From Collybia mongolica (taxonomy: Eukaryota > Basidiomycota > Agaricomycetes > Agaricales > Clitocybaceae), in NCBI GenBank assembly GCA_013420905.1, contig JAAXNY010000010.1:992001-1056000 (forward strand): a stretch of DNA of 64,000 bases, in the 5' to 3' direction. This document shows, one piece after another, positions 38,452 to 48,438 of the stretch (positions are counted from its first letter, which is position 1; each line of letters opens with the position of its first letter). Made by a program: the position numbers and the translations under genes. The notes under the pieces were generated by a model. It saw only the letters and a program-made list of their open reading frames with translations, was not told where the DNA came from and did no database searches.

Positions 38452-38862
38452 ATATGATATACAAGTGAAGTTATAATGGCTGCTTTCATAAAATTCAGTG
38501 AACAACAGCGGAATAAGGACACATACTACACACTTCGGGACAAAGTTTACATCCGACGAAGATGAGTAAGGACGCTTTTTCAATGGAACAATATCAGGGC
38601 ACACAATCATAATTATATAGCATTTCAAGTTTGCTGATCCTTCACACGCCGTTGGCCCGTTTCCCTGTCCTCATTTCGAGACTCGTAAATTCTGATACTT
38701 TATTTTGGTCTTGAATGAATGTACTTGTGTACGGGGCCTGGATCGAGTGAAACTCGTCATTGCCAATCCGGACTGACCCGAGTGAATAAAAACGATTTAT
38801 CCCACGAAAGCCAGAGTAGAGACTCCACCTCCACCTCTGGTCCGCGTTTCCTGCTCAAAAGA
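38452..38862. other. Intergenic, no gene seen
   Basis: About 0.4 kb: the 3' end of the homeodomain gene and the promoter of the small membrane protein gene. Confidence 0.5.
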
Positions 38863-39815
38863 ATGTCTTTCCGTGCTGCTCGACCAATCTTGTCAACAAC
38901 GGCTCGTGCGTCGTTAAGGGCGCAGCGTACCAATGTTTCCGGCATCCGAATGGGGGGCAAGAGAATGAACTCATCACATGTCCCACCCAAAACCAGCAGT
39001 GACAAACAGTGGATCGTAAGTCCCTTTCATGACGCTTATTCAAATTCATCTTTCATCCCAACCGCCGACGCGCAGATTGCCTCCACCTTAGTCTTTGGGC
39101 CCGCTGTGAGTCAAGTCCAAAAAAAGTAAGCCTAGTATCTCTCAGCTAACCCTGTAGGTGGTAGTTCCTCTACCTGGTGTCACCTTCTGCCAGAAAAAAC
39201 ACACACTCTTCGCATAACGACAAGCATGATTTCCCTACTGTAAAATCAGAAAACCATGCGCCCGAGCCAGTGAAGGAACCAGAACCAGAACCAGAACCAG
39301 CCATCATGAAGGATGACGAGGGCACAGAAGCTAACGTGACAGAGTCAATGCAACAGGCTGAGGTTTGTTGCTCCGTTTTTTTTTCGGGGTGTGCTATTCT
39401 GAGGTTGAATTCCAGTCAGCCGACGTGCCCAAGGCTGATGGTGCTGCACCTGTTGAAGCGGTGCGTCATCCCCTTCAAACGCCATCCCCTTCCCCTGTTG
39501 CATTCACTCACAGCTGTCTTTCGTCCAGGAAACTACGCCTACTACGGAAGAGCAATCCACAGAAGATACAAGCATCTCTGAAGGACAGAAGAAGACGGCT
39601 GGAGTCGACTCCGGTGTCTCCAAAGAGGACGGCGATGCTAAGGGGACATTCCAGGAGAGCGGTGAGAAAGGTCCTACAAATATGGGCACTGCTCGAGAAG
39701 CTGCTGTGGTACGTTCTCTAGCTAACAACAGTGGGATGATATCTTAATTATAGACTTGCAGGAGGGCGTCCCACCCAAAGAGGCGAGGGATAAGAAGGAG
39801 ACATCTTCATCCTAG
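38863..39815 (+). CDS. Small single-pass membrane protein, probably mitochondrial, with acidic disordered tail
   Basis: It begins MSFRAARPILSTTARASLRA. This segment is rich in Arg, Ser and Ala without acidic residues, typical of a mitochondrial presequence. An intron then joins QW to a short exon IASTLVFGPA. Using the AG at 39172-39174 rather than the one at 39160 as acceptor gives FLYLVSPSARKNTHS, which completes one membrane helix in frame. The rest is hydrophilic and strongly acidic (EPVKEPEPEPEPAIMKDDEG and later exons), ending EARDKKETSSS with TAG at 39813-39815. About six introns are needed. I do not recognise a family; inner-membrane location with the tail in a soluble compartment is an inference from the layout. 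Confidence 0.6.
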
Positions 39816-40208
39816 ATTTATCTTTATAGATATATATCGTGATAGGCAATAACACTAAAAGTTTGTCTTTTGTAACCTTTTCCCTGAACAACTCTGCCTC
39901 AGGGTGCCCTCGATCTCTCGCGTCCTTTTACATCCAGCCTCATGTGTTGGACCTACGATCAGACCCTACCTATTTCTTGTATTGGACCTTGGCTTCGGTA
40001 GGTGTCTCCTGGCAATCACATTGGAGTATCAGATTCCCTTCCTTCTTCCTTGATCACCAAATTCTCCATCATCGAGTGTTTTCGTCTAGCACTTATGACA
40101 TGAATTTGCTAATATGGAGTTTAAGAGTGAAGAATGGATCTTTTATTGAACGCTGCGACTGTATATAGTCAAGTGTCAACCATGAGAAACATTAGGTCCA
40201 CTTAAAAC
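39816..40208. other. Intergenic, no gene seen
   Basis: This covers the 3' region of the small membrane protein gene. No motifs or coding signals are seen. Confidence 0.5.
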
Positions 40209-40445
40209 ATGACATTTATAACCTTCAAGGTATTATGTTCCTTGTGCGCAGCTTTGCTCTCTGATCTTGGGTTCGCACTTATAATTCCATTAGCAATAAT
40301 GTGGCAGTTCGAAAAAGTGCGAATGCTGGCGATTGACAGTCTGACTGCTGTGAAGGTGGATCCAATAGCGAGAATTATGGCGTTGAATCATATTCTTCAC
40401 GAGCTGGGAGATGGAGGGAACGCCCTCCGTCCACGAGACGCCTAG
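40209..40445 (+). pseudogene. Possible remnant of a basidiomycete BTB/POZ-domain gene
   Basis: The frame contains WQFEKVRMLAIDSLTAVKVD followed by PIARIMALNHI. This resembles the helical segment after the BTB domain in the expanded basidiomycete BTB family (a tryptophan-led helix with LAI, then a DP-x-x-RI motif). No BTB fold lies upstream, and the following sequence lacks the usual continuation. It is at most a fragment; the resemblance is from memory of the family pattern and could be chance. Confidence 0.3.
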
Positions 40446-40687
40446 GGGTAGAGTGTATCCTTAGGTTGGCAGAATTGCAAGGGATATTTAAGCGATACAA
40501 AAGGTGCTCAGAACAAGCACCGGCCGTGTCAGACACTTTTTCGCCGGTGACGTGCCTGCCTGTGAGGGAGTCAGATTTGTCAATAGTATTCTTCCTTCAT
40601 GCACGGCGGGTGCGAAGGAGTTCTGTTTTTAGTTTTGGTTCCTCAATATGCTGGAACCTTTTTTGTCACAAGGCCTTTGTACATCGA
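40446..40687. other. Upstream flank of tRNA-Lys
   Basis: No gene is seen in this stretch. Confidence 0.4.
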
Positions 40688-40778
40688 GCCCGCCTAGCTC
40701 AATCGGCTAGAGCGTCAGACTTTTAAGACCACTTGAAAGTCCATCTGAAGGCTGCGAGTTCGACCCTCGCGGTGGGCT
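40688..40778 (+). tRNA. tRNA-Lys (anticodon UUU) with a short intron
   Basis: The full cloverleaf can be drawn. The acceptor stem GCCCGCC pairs with GGTGGGC (one G-U), with discriminator T at 40778. The D arm has GCTC/GAGC. The anticodon stem TCAGA/TCTGA encloses CTTTTA, an intron of 17 nt (AGACCACTTGAAAGTCC) placed one base 3' of the anticodon, and A. The T arm is GCGAG-TTCGACC-CTCGC. The anticodon TTT reads lysine AAA/AAG. Internal A and B boxes (TAGCTCAATCGG and GAGTTCGACCC) are near consensus. Confidence 0.95.
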
Positions 40779-41479
40779 AATGATTTCTATTTTGCTGGAC
40801 AAGTAGTTTCACAGCCACCTCTTGACTCTGGAATATGCATGATCATCGGCTTTTGTGTATCCTAACCAGCTTGGTGGCCATAAGGTTACTTCTAGTTTTG
40901 AATTTACTTTACTTCTCTACAACTCCCTCTGGCGGTATTCATTGCATGCACCAACATGACTTTCTTCCAGTAAGCGAAACGTTGTTATCCTTGCACTGAG
41001 CTCTCTACCTGGTGAGTCGAGTTCGCTTGAGCCGTGTTGGTAGTATCCAGCTCCTATACTCTTTGACACCGTGTAAGTAGCTGGATTTCGAAGAGGAAGT
41101 TGACTCCTTAACACCACATAAAAACGTCCTGATCGAATGGGGATAAGAATCATGCTCGACGTTACGTGGGTCCAAAACCCGAAATTGTCAAAGATTATAT
41201 TTTGCTAAATTCGACCAACCACACACTGTGATGCTTTGTGGTGTGCATCCGCACCAATAATTATGTTGCCATAATGTAAAACCCAAAGGACTTGGGTCCC
41301 GGATAGACAAGTTCAGCCAACTTGTGCTCCATCAAGCCTTCGTGATTCTTGCTTGCAACTAATTACATGTATAGATCCTTCGTCATTTTGCGATCTTATC
41401 GAGAGTGGGGAAGTAAAATGGAAGTTGGATAGAAATCGTCAGATGCTTCAGATGCTGGTAGCGCGGTGTGATTCGGTAT
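40779..41479. other. Intergenic, no gene seen
   Basis: About 0.7 kb between the tRNA and the PPC decarboxylase stop. A T run following the tRNA (near 40789-40794) could serve as its Pol III terminator. Nothing else is recognised. Confidence 0.45.
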
Positions 41480-42319
41480 TCAGCCTTGTGCCCGAGGAAC
41501 CAGTTTGAACAATTCGACAACGATTTTCACAATATCTCGCCACTCCGTCATAGCTCCTAGTCCTTGAAAGGGTTATTGATCAGTAATATATACAGCAAGG
41601 GAGAGCCCGTGGGCTCACCAACATCCCCACAGGCAAGACCCTTTCCTATTGGACCTACCACATTATAGCGCACAACATCACGAACTATGCGGATGTGTTC
41701 CGCAGTGAGCGGATGATCATACATGAGAGTATTCATGGCCGGGAAGATGTACGTTGGTGTCTCGGGTGAAAGGGCTCTCATGAGAGAAGTCTAGCCGGAT
41801 GGGGTTCATTTGTGATTGTGGACGGAGTTGATGAAAACTCTACGCACAACAAGATTGTCACATAGCCCATGGGCAATTTTGGAGAGCGTATTTGCCGAGC
41901 AGGGGCTCATAAGGACAATATCAGCCCATCGTCGAAGTTCGATATGAAGGATAGGGTCTCCTATTTTGAAATAACCCTTGGGTACATTGATTACGGAGGG
42001 ACTGGTCTTGTGATAGGGGATCTCGGACGTACATTCCATTCGTCTTCGTCTGTCCACACTCTAGACCCGGCAACAATGATATCCTCTTTGGTAAAGAACG
42101 TGAGGGAAGGCTTGGTAGCGACAACCTCGACCCTCACATTCTGATACTAGTATATGACATATCACTGTTATATCAGATGGACAGACTTAGGACTGTAAGA
42201 CGAACCCCAAGTAGTTCCTTCACAATTAATGGAGCCTTCACGGATGCCACACTCCCCGTAGTAATCAGGAGGACATGTATGCAATTCGGTTTACGTTCGG
42301 CCTCGGAAACGAAAGCCAT
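41480..42319 (-). CDS. PPCDC: Phosphopantothenoylcysteine decarboxylase (coenzyme A biosynthesis)
   Basis: I start at ATG 42317-42319 (MAFVSEAERKPNCIHVLLIT); the frame continues upstream only to a TTG. The HFCD flavoprotein signatures are all present: LLITTGSVASVKAPLIVKEL (FMN-binding strand and helix), ILHIELRRWADIVLMSPCSA with the catalytic His, PAMNTLMYDHPLT with the catalytic Asn, and GKGLACGD with the active-site Cys. An intron then joins to GAMTEWRDIVKIVVELF and the stop TGA (41480-41482). Family knowledge: the enzyme converts 4'-phosphopantothenoylcysteine to 4'-phosphopantetheine, and fungal homologues (Hal3/Vhs3/Cab3) form trimers. Since His, Asn and Cys all occur in one chain, this protein could be a self-sufficient homotrimer. 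About four introns are needed. Confidence 0.92.
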
Positions 42320-42626
42320 TTGATACTGAGTAAGATCAGTGGCAATCAAACGAGTACCCAAGCGATGGCGTTGTTTGGCAACGGCTTTCTTGGCTATCGT
42401 TAAGGGTCCAGCTCCTTTATATTGAGTGATGGGCAATGATCCGTTTCTTTATCTTGTTCTTTCCTCTCCCCTCACATTTGATTTTCCTTTGAGCAGTGTG
42501 AGTCATACTGCCTATACCCTCTCAATCCATTTAATGACGTTTAATTCAATAGGCTCTCGAGTTTCGGTCCCTGTCACTTTCATTTTAACTCAAATCTTCC
42601 TATCACTTCATTCCCTGTCCAAAAGA
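42320..42626. promoter_or_regulatory. Divergent promoter region
   Basis: About 0.3 kb between the PPC decarboxylase and cupredoxin start codons. A pyrimidine-rich leader precedes the cupredoxin ATG (42570-42620). Confidence 0.5.
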
Positions 42627-43598
42627 ATGCGGTTCTTTGCTGTTGCTGCTGCTGCCCTGGCCTCAGTTGCCTATGCTGAGAGGATCACCGTTACCGTTGG
42701 CGACAATAATGGCCTTACTTACACCCCAGAATCGTCAGCCCATAATGTCCTTTGATCCGCTCTGTTGATCCTGACCTATTTTTATCAAGTGTGACGGCCA
42801 AGGTCGGCGACACCATCGCGTTCCGATTGTGAGTTATAGTCATCATTATCAAAGTCATGTTCTGTTACTCACATGTCTGGTAAATAGTATGTCCAAGAAT
42901 CATGTTTGTCCCTCTGCTGGAAATTACAAGAACATGGTCCTTACATAACCATTTTAGACCGTGACCCAATCGACATTTGTGAAGCCTTGCGAAGCAATGT
43001 GATTATTATTACTATTTTAGCGCGCCTTGTAACTTGTCTCATTGTTTTATCTAGGACCGCTCCCGTTGCTGGAGTCGATTCAGGATTCCAGCCAGTCGCT
43101 GCTGGCGCGACCGAGTTCCCAGAGTGGTCTTTCACTGTTGACAATGGTAATTAAGACAGTCGTGGTGTAGCCGGCCATTCACTGACAGTTGTTACAGAAA
43201 CGACTCCCTTCTGGTTCTTCTGCAACCAAGCACCGTAAGTCTCCCCTTTTGACCTTTTCTCTTTATTATAACGATATCCCCTTTCTTAGTCATTGTTCTC
43301 GGGGTATGGTGTTCGCAGTAAACCCAACTGCAGAAAAAACCTTTGCCGCATTCAAAGTTAGTCCGGATGTTTTACTGATATTGAATTCGCGTCGCTCATC
43401 CTCCCAACCCAGGCCACTGCTATGGGAGATGGATCGCCCGCTGGTACAACTCCTGGTAATGGAACCACCAACCCTTCGGGTTCAGGGGCTCCAGGTGCTT
43501 CAGAGAGCGATACACCCAACAGTGGCGCTGGAATGCTGAGCGGAAGCACAACTGTGATGTTGTCCGTCCTGGGGCTTCTCGCAGGTCTAATGCTATAG
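42627..43598 (+). CDS. Secreted cupredoxin-like protein with C-terminal GPI-like signal
   Basis: The N-terminus MRFFAVAAAALASVAYA is a clean secretion signal. The mature protein starts ERITVTVGDNNGLTYTPES, and spliced exons continue VTAKVGDTIAFRF, MSKNHTVTQSTF and GFQPVAAGATEFPEWSFTVD. All four type-1 copper ligands can be placed: His in KNHTVTQ, Cys in FWFFCNQ, His in APHC and Met in RGMVFAVNP. A Gly/Ser/Thr/Pro-rich linker follows (about 43420-43540), then a hydrophobic C-terminal tail (STTVMLSVLGLLAGLML) with no residues after it, as expected of a GPI-attachment signal. Such proteins are common in fungal cell walls; no substrate is established. About six introns are needed. TAG at 43596-43598. 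Confidence 0.88.
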
Positions 43599-43839
43599 TG
43601 ATAGCCTTCCCTTCTATACTGGCTCTCGTGGAATAGAAAAATATGAATGGCTAGTCCAGTCTCTGCATCTGACATGAGTTTATATTCCCCACCCTTTGGT
43701 TCGTTGCATAGTTACTAGTCTACCATCATCGCTGCATCAACAACGGGTATTTGGCTATTTGAGTGGTCCTAAGCTTAAGCACGTATCATATTAGCCCAGG
43801 AGATTATATATATTATTCAGGATCGTTCATATAATTGTA

Positions 43840-44733
43840 TCAACCTTCCAAGATCCCTGCATCCTTCCAACGCTCCCATAGTAAACCAACTGATACAGGG
43901 GCGTTGGCATCGCCCTTGATGTCCCTCACTTCTAATAATTCGTATTCGCGTCCAAACGCTAGGAAATGTGCGAATAATGAGTTGAAGTGAGGCTCGGAGC
44001 GAAGGTGGAGGATCTGATGGTAGTGCGCGTAATAAAGGTGTGCAAAGACGCGCAGGAGCTGCCGGTAAACATGTTTGATGGTTGCGGGGAAGGAGGGATG
44101 AAAGACTTGATCTGCAACATTGTTAATAATTATTTGGAAGACCTACACAGGGAGCAACTGACTCGATTTGGTGGGAAACACGTTCTCATCCTCCAGGAGG
44201 TTCTGTATGGATGACATAACGGAATCGATGTAGGTCGGCGCGGAGAGGGCGACTTGTTTTCCTCCTTGGTTTGTCCACGTATAATTCAAACTATTCAAGT
44301 AGCTAAATTAAATTCATGCTACGCGTGAAAGGGATGCTTACGTCGAGCCTCCAGACATGGTTGGACAAGAGTTTTGGGTGCAACATTCAGTAATAACCCC
44401 GTAAAATTCGTTAAGGTTGGTGTAAAAGTCAAATACTAACGATGGATACGCCGCGTCAGTCCTTCACCCAGTTCCGGCGGTTTGAGATTGGTACACACTG
44501 TTCACAGCGACCCACTCCATGATATCCACATACTTTGGGAGCATCACGATGGTCTTAAAGTTTCCCTTCACTAGCGCTGTATCTGCAAAGGGACTCGACA
44601 AATACAGAGGTTTCGCTCCAGCCCCACCAGGCGAGGGAGGTTCCGATGGAGGACCCATCGAATCCTTGCGGGGTATTGTTCCAGTTGGTGTTGGTGATCG
44701 CTTAGAGCGAGGGGCTCGATTGCGCCTAGACAT
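43840..44733 (-). CDS. mob2: Mob2-like kinase activator, paralogue a
   Basis: The start is ATG 44731-44733 (MSRRNRAPRSKRSPTP), a basic Ser/Pro-rich head. The Mob fold follows: KPLYLSSPFADTALVKGNFK, TIVMLPKYVDIMEWVAVN, then exons with FYTNLNEFYGVITECCTQ and CPTMSGG (zinc-binding Cys and the conserved CPxMS). Next are LNYTWTNQ and APTYIDSVMSSIQNLL, then HVYRQLLRVFAHLYYAHYHQ, SEPHFNSLFAHFLAFGREYE (zinc His region). It ends WKDAGILEG with TGA at 43840-43842. The PLYLSSPF...ALVKGNF segment marks the Mob2 rather than the Mob1 class. Family knowledge: Mob2 binds NDR kinases (Orb6/Cbk1) controlling polarity and morphogenesis. A second copy lies at 57734-58627; the two flank the STAND-like gene. Confidence 0.9.
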
Positions 44734-45065
44734 GGGCGCTACGATGAGTGTAAGATGCAATGACAGGCATTGGGGGTACGAACCCGAAAAACGACATGAT
44801 ATTAGTGGTATCAAACTGCACAGCGCTGCTGGGTATAATTGAAAAGAGAGGAAAGAGAAAGGAGCCAACGACTGTTGCCTAATGCCAGGCAGTCGTTGAG
44901 GCAACATGATCCATCGCGTCCGTCATTAACCACTCCTCTATTTGGCTGCAGGAACCGAGAAATACAGGGGCAGGCAATATTTCACAGCCACAGGAATCCT
45001 CCATTAAACTCAACCGGAGCATATTCAAGTTCCATAGAAGTAAATATTACTTCTCTTCATCTATT
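44734..45065. other. Spacer between Mob2a and the end of the split STAND-like gene
   Basis: It should contain the Mob2a promoter. No additional gene is seen. Confidence 0.5.
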
Positions 45066-45186
45066 TCAGGATCTCGGTCCCCCTCCTTTCCCGACATTGA
45101 AGCCAACCCAGTCATCGCCCCTTACACCCAATGCTAGGAATTTAATAAAGCCTCTGACAACCCCCTCGTCAGAGGTAGATCCCGCC
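45066..45186 (-). pseudogene. 3' fragment of the STAND-like gene, cut off by the transposon
   Basis: Reading leftward from the target duplication (45179-45186), the frame gives AGSTSDEGVVRGFIKFLALG, then VRGDDWVGFNVGKGGG and TGA at 45066-45068. This matches the end of the first internal repeat of the same protein at about 56040-56150 (AGSTSDLRILHGYIDALAKG, VRDTEWVGYHVVWGIG). It supplies exactly the piece missing from the second repeat on the other side of the insertion (55545-55710). It has no promoter of its own and is separated from its 5' part by 10.36 kb. Confidence 0.88.
45179..45186. repeat. Left 8-bp target-site duplication
   Basis: ATCCCGCC stands immediately before TAGTGGTTTGCA and matches the 8 bp immediately after the right end of the composite element (55545-55552). 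Eight base pairs is the standard hAT target duplication. Confidence 0.92.
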
Positions 45187-46050
45187 TAGTGGTTTGCAGG
45201 GCCGGGCTGGGCTCAAAAGCCCGGGCTTGGGCTCGGCTTGAGGGGGCTCAGGCTTGAAGAAACCCTGAGCCGAGCCCTGACCAAGGGCTCAGGCTGGGCT
45301 CAGGCCTGGGCCTGGGCTTTTGGGTGAAGAAACCATAGATTGAGAAGGACGATGGTGTCTATGTAATACTTTGCACAAAAACCTCATCTTCGTCAACATC
45401 CTGGAAACCTTCGTCATCTCGGAGATCGTGAACAAGGTCATCCCAGCCCTGCTGCCCATCGCCCCTTTCCTCTGAGTCCAGGTCCTCTTCAAATTCAACC
45501 TCTTGTGCAGTGCTCGGCTCTTCATGGAAAATAAGATCTCGGCAGTAGAGACACTTCAAAAACTGTAACAACTCGACGATGTCAGGCTTCAGTCGATTGC
45601 GGCGTTTGCTGATTGTGATCCCTGCGGATGAGAACGCACGCTCACTCGAGACTGACAATGCCATGATTGCAAGGTAGTCACATGCAAGCGATGCCCACAC
45701 AGGGTATCGATTAGCGTTCCACTGCAGGCATAGTCAAATTCGATGACGTGGCATTTAATTCGGGCGTGGGGCCGACATCACAGGAACAATAGTTTGTCCC
45801 TGGTCCTGATTTTTCCTTTTTTAGTGGCTGAAGAACTGTATAGTCGGTGAATGTCCGCCATCAATATTGATGGCGGCATGCTGTGGAATAACCATACAAA
45901 GCCCGGGCTCGAGGGCTCGGCTCAGGCTTTCAATCTCATGAGCCGAGCCCTGAGCCGAATGGGCCTTGTGGCAGGGCTCGGCTGGGCTCAGGCTTTCAGG
46001 GCTCGGCAGCCCGGGCTTCAGGGCTTTGAGCCCAGCCTTGCAAACCACTA
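45187..46050 (-). mobile_element. Left short hAT element, non-autonomous, 864 bp
   Basis: It is bounded by TAGTGGTTTGCAGGGC at the left and GCCTTGCAAACCACTA at the right. Both subterminal regions are G+C-rich and built from short GGGCT/AGGCT units (45205-45320 and 45895-46035). The only coding piece is the hAT dimerisation domain. The right copy is nearly identical; the 11-bp length difference is one GGGCTCAGGCT-like unit at about 54781. Confidence 0.9.
45359..45700 (-). CDS. hAT transposase C-terminal dimerisation domain (left copy)
   Basis: An open frame of 113 codons starts MWASLACDYLAIMALSVSSE and continues RAFSSAGITISKRRNRLKPD, IVELLQFLKCL, the classic hAT C-terminal signature. An acidic tail follows (EDLDSEERGDG and on). 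The sequence immediately upstream (WNANRYPV) also fits the family, so the frame is the truncated end of a transposase. DDE catalytic residues and the zinc-finger part are absent. The right copy differs at only four residues, and both frames stay open. It could be a mere relic or produce a small dimerisation-competent protein. Confidence 0.85.
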   Translation of the reverse strand: MWASLACDYLAIMALSVSSERAFSSAGITISKRRNRLKPDIVELLQFLKCLYCRDLIFHEEPSTAQEVEFEEDLDSEERGDGQQGWDDLVHDLRDDEGFQDVDEDEVFVQSIT

Positions 46051-46132
46051 GGGCTGAGGAGTCGGGTACGGTGCAAAGGTACATCGCTATGGTACGCAAA
46101 CATCTATGTAGTAATGCTACAATGTCAACGCT

Positions 46133-47700
46133 CTAAGTGGAATGGGCTGCTGCAATTCTCTCAAACTGATGTGCAATGGCAGCTGGGTTGGACAATGTGA
46201 TATCCTTCCCATTCTTTTTGTATGTAAACGCCCTGCCAAACCCTTCACCAAACTCTTCCTTAGCATACTTCGAAGTGGCCTCATTGACTGACTTCACATC
46301 CTGAGCAATTTTTTCTGCAATGGCGCATACGGAGAGCGCAACACCCCTGTTGCTCCAGCACTGGTAGAAGGCATCCACACCTAAGCGACAGTATTCCTGT
46401 GCTACCTTCTGAGTTACATGATTAGAGTTGCTCATAGAGGAAATAATGAACCCCACATACTTGTCGTCGGGCCCAAGTTTTGTGGCCTGAGTCCCAGAGC
46501 CCACGTGGCCATGTAACTTCAGGCCAGTACTTCAAGGCTATCAGGATATGCTTGATGATGAGCGGTGATTTTCCATTCCAGCGCTTTTGGGTGTCGTCCC
46601 ACACGTTTAAGAGCTCTTCAATATTATTCGAAAGCCCAGCAACTGGAACATATTTTGGTATGTCGTCGGCTGTATAAGATAGGGGTCCTGCAGCCAGAGC
46701 AATGGTGTATATGGCCAGTGTTGCTGTGGCCCGTGCAGCCTGAGGCTGTGTGGCCTTCTCGCAGAAAATGCTATTCTGTCCTTCATTTGATTCTGCGGTG
46801 GCGAGGCAGGGAGTAGGCAAAGGGGAAGATTTAGCTGTATATGAATGTGCCATTCCAGCGCCAGGAGAAGGATCGATAGCCACCTGGGTATCTTTCAGTA
46901 GATGTGCTGGTAGTTCGAAGTTGGTGAGGGCTGGAGAATTCATGGAAATGCGTGGTAATTTCCGAGGGCTCAAATCGTTCCATAGTTCCCATAGAGCATC
47001 GCAAACCAGATTAGAAGACGGGGGTAAGACAACCAGATTAACCAAGTCGTCCATTGAGGTGATGAGCCGCATGGCTTGATCATGAACAGATCGTATACAG
47101 GGATCATCATGGTGCTTTTCTTTTTCCTCCAGGACAACTTGAGCCCTTTTAGCCTACAAAAGTGAAATGAAAATCGTATAAAAGAGCATGTGAACAAGGA
47201 TTACCCAATTAAGCAGATTAACTTTTGCCTGGATATCACCCTCCACCGTCCCAGCTGTTGAGTGAAAAATGCTGGTCTTCTCACCGCCATACATTTTATT
47301 GCGCCGAACTGTAGAGCTTGGCTGCGACTTTGTTTTGGCGACACAGCCTGGAGAAGAGCCTTTGTGTGAGATGCGATTGATGGCTTTCTCCTCGACAAAT
47401 GCTTCTCTGTGTATTATTAATGTTACGAGTACACCAAAATTGATGATGAGAAAAGGAGGCTCACGCCCATGCATTGGGGTTTCCACTGAACTTCTGCAAT
47501 GCAGATATGTACCCCACAATGTTCCTTGCTCCGGTTTCTGGTAATATACCATAATTGATACACATGTCTTTTAATTCTTGTGCCCCACAACCAGTTCTAT
47601 AATCCAGTTTTGAAGTAAGAATGCTATATTTGAAAAAAAAAAACAGGTGTACAGGTCTCGCTCCTCAGCAACTACACGACCATCGGGCATGAGCTGGGGA
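46133..47700 (-). CDS. Cargo gene: SAP-like domain protein, possible frameshift
   Basis: Exons read, from the right: SKLDYRTGCGAQELKDMCIN and YGILPETGARNIVGYISALQ, KFSGNPNAWA. This has the Leu/Gly spacing of a SAP DNA-binding motif. A canonical intron joins to EAFVEEKAINRISHKGSSPG, then STVRRNKMYGGEKTSIFHST. The next exon carries KRAQVVLEEKEKHHDDPCIR and a long stretch of unknown fold to YWPEVTW. Near 46500 the coding sense moves to another frame (KLGPDDKYVGFIISSMSNSN to the stop at 46133) without a plausible intron, so a one-base frameshift is likely. The first exon and start (47700, MPDGRVVAEERD) are tentative because the following intron would be only about 30 nt. I recall similar SAP-like proteins as repeated families in basidiomycetes. 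No function is assigned. Confidence 0.5.
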
Positions 47701-48438
47701 AGATGTAAAAATATTCTCGATTTTGGCATAAGGCAAAGGAAAGTTGAATTTCGACGGAAAGGTAGTTAATAGGGCCTTCTGGGTAAGCTAGATTTTAATG
47801 CCCTGTCATAAATTTAAGTTGAGCAGCCGGACCCCACTGTCACCACGTAAATAAGCCCGGTTTTTCGATATGTCCATAGAACCATATACAAAAGATCCAG
47901 ATCTAGTGGAAAACACCTGAGAGAGTGAACGGAGAGGTGTCGAAGGAACCGGTTGTGATCGGGCCTTCGCCCACGGCACTGGGGCACAATGGAAATTTCG
48001 GTGCGAATTCGAAGGCATCACAACATACGATGTCTTCCCTCACGGACCCTGCATATCTAACTTTTTTATGTAGGGCCTAGGTTTGGCTGAACCTCGCTTA
48101 GTTTTTAGACATATATAAACAAAACTGCATTACATTGTGGGGAGTGTGAGTTTCAGGAAAAAATGTCGGAGCTGCTCTGATACATTTTCCAAGTTTTCAG
48201 GAAGTGCGGACAATACACCTTAATTGGATTAGGCGTTGATCTGTATGCAGCACCGATCAATCCCGTCTGCGTGCCTCAATCTGTTCCCATCACTTGGAGC
48301 CGCACCTTCCCTGATCCCTGCCTGACCCCCGTAGTTTAAATTGGCCATGGGTCGCAAGGAGCTGCTTCCACAATATAGGACATCCTTCGAAATTGGCCAT
48401 CACTGCTGCCTGTTTTTATCGACATTCCATCACTGGAG
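47701..48438. other. Divergent spacer inside the cargo
   Basis: About 0.74 kb between the SAP-like and PWWP genes, which point away from each other. It should hold their promoters. No further gene is seen. Confidence 0.45.

Noticed and set aside
40466..40726. Plus-strand frame covering the start of tRNA-Lys
   Set aside because: It overlaps the tRNA and has no motif; chance open frame.
42320..42436. Extension of the PPC decarboxylase N-terminus upstream to about 42436
   Set aside because: That frame begins with TTG, not ATG. The ATG at 42317-42319 gives a family-typical N-terminus.
45187..46050. Left hAT copy as a simple independent insertion
   Set aside because: Its flanks (ATCCCGCC and GGGCTGAG) do not match, while the outer flank matches the far end of the right copy. 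The same is true of the right copy in mirror image.
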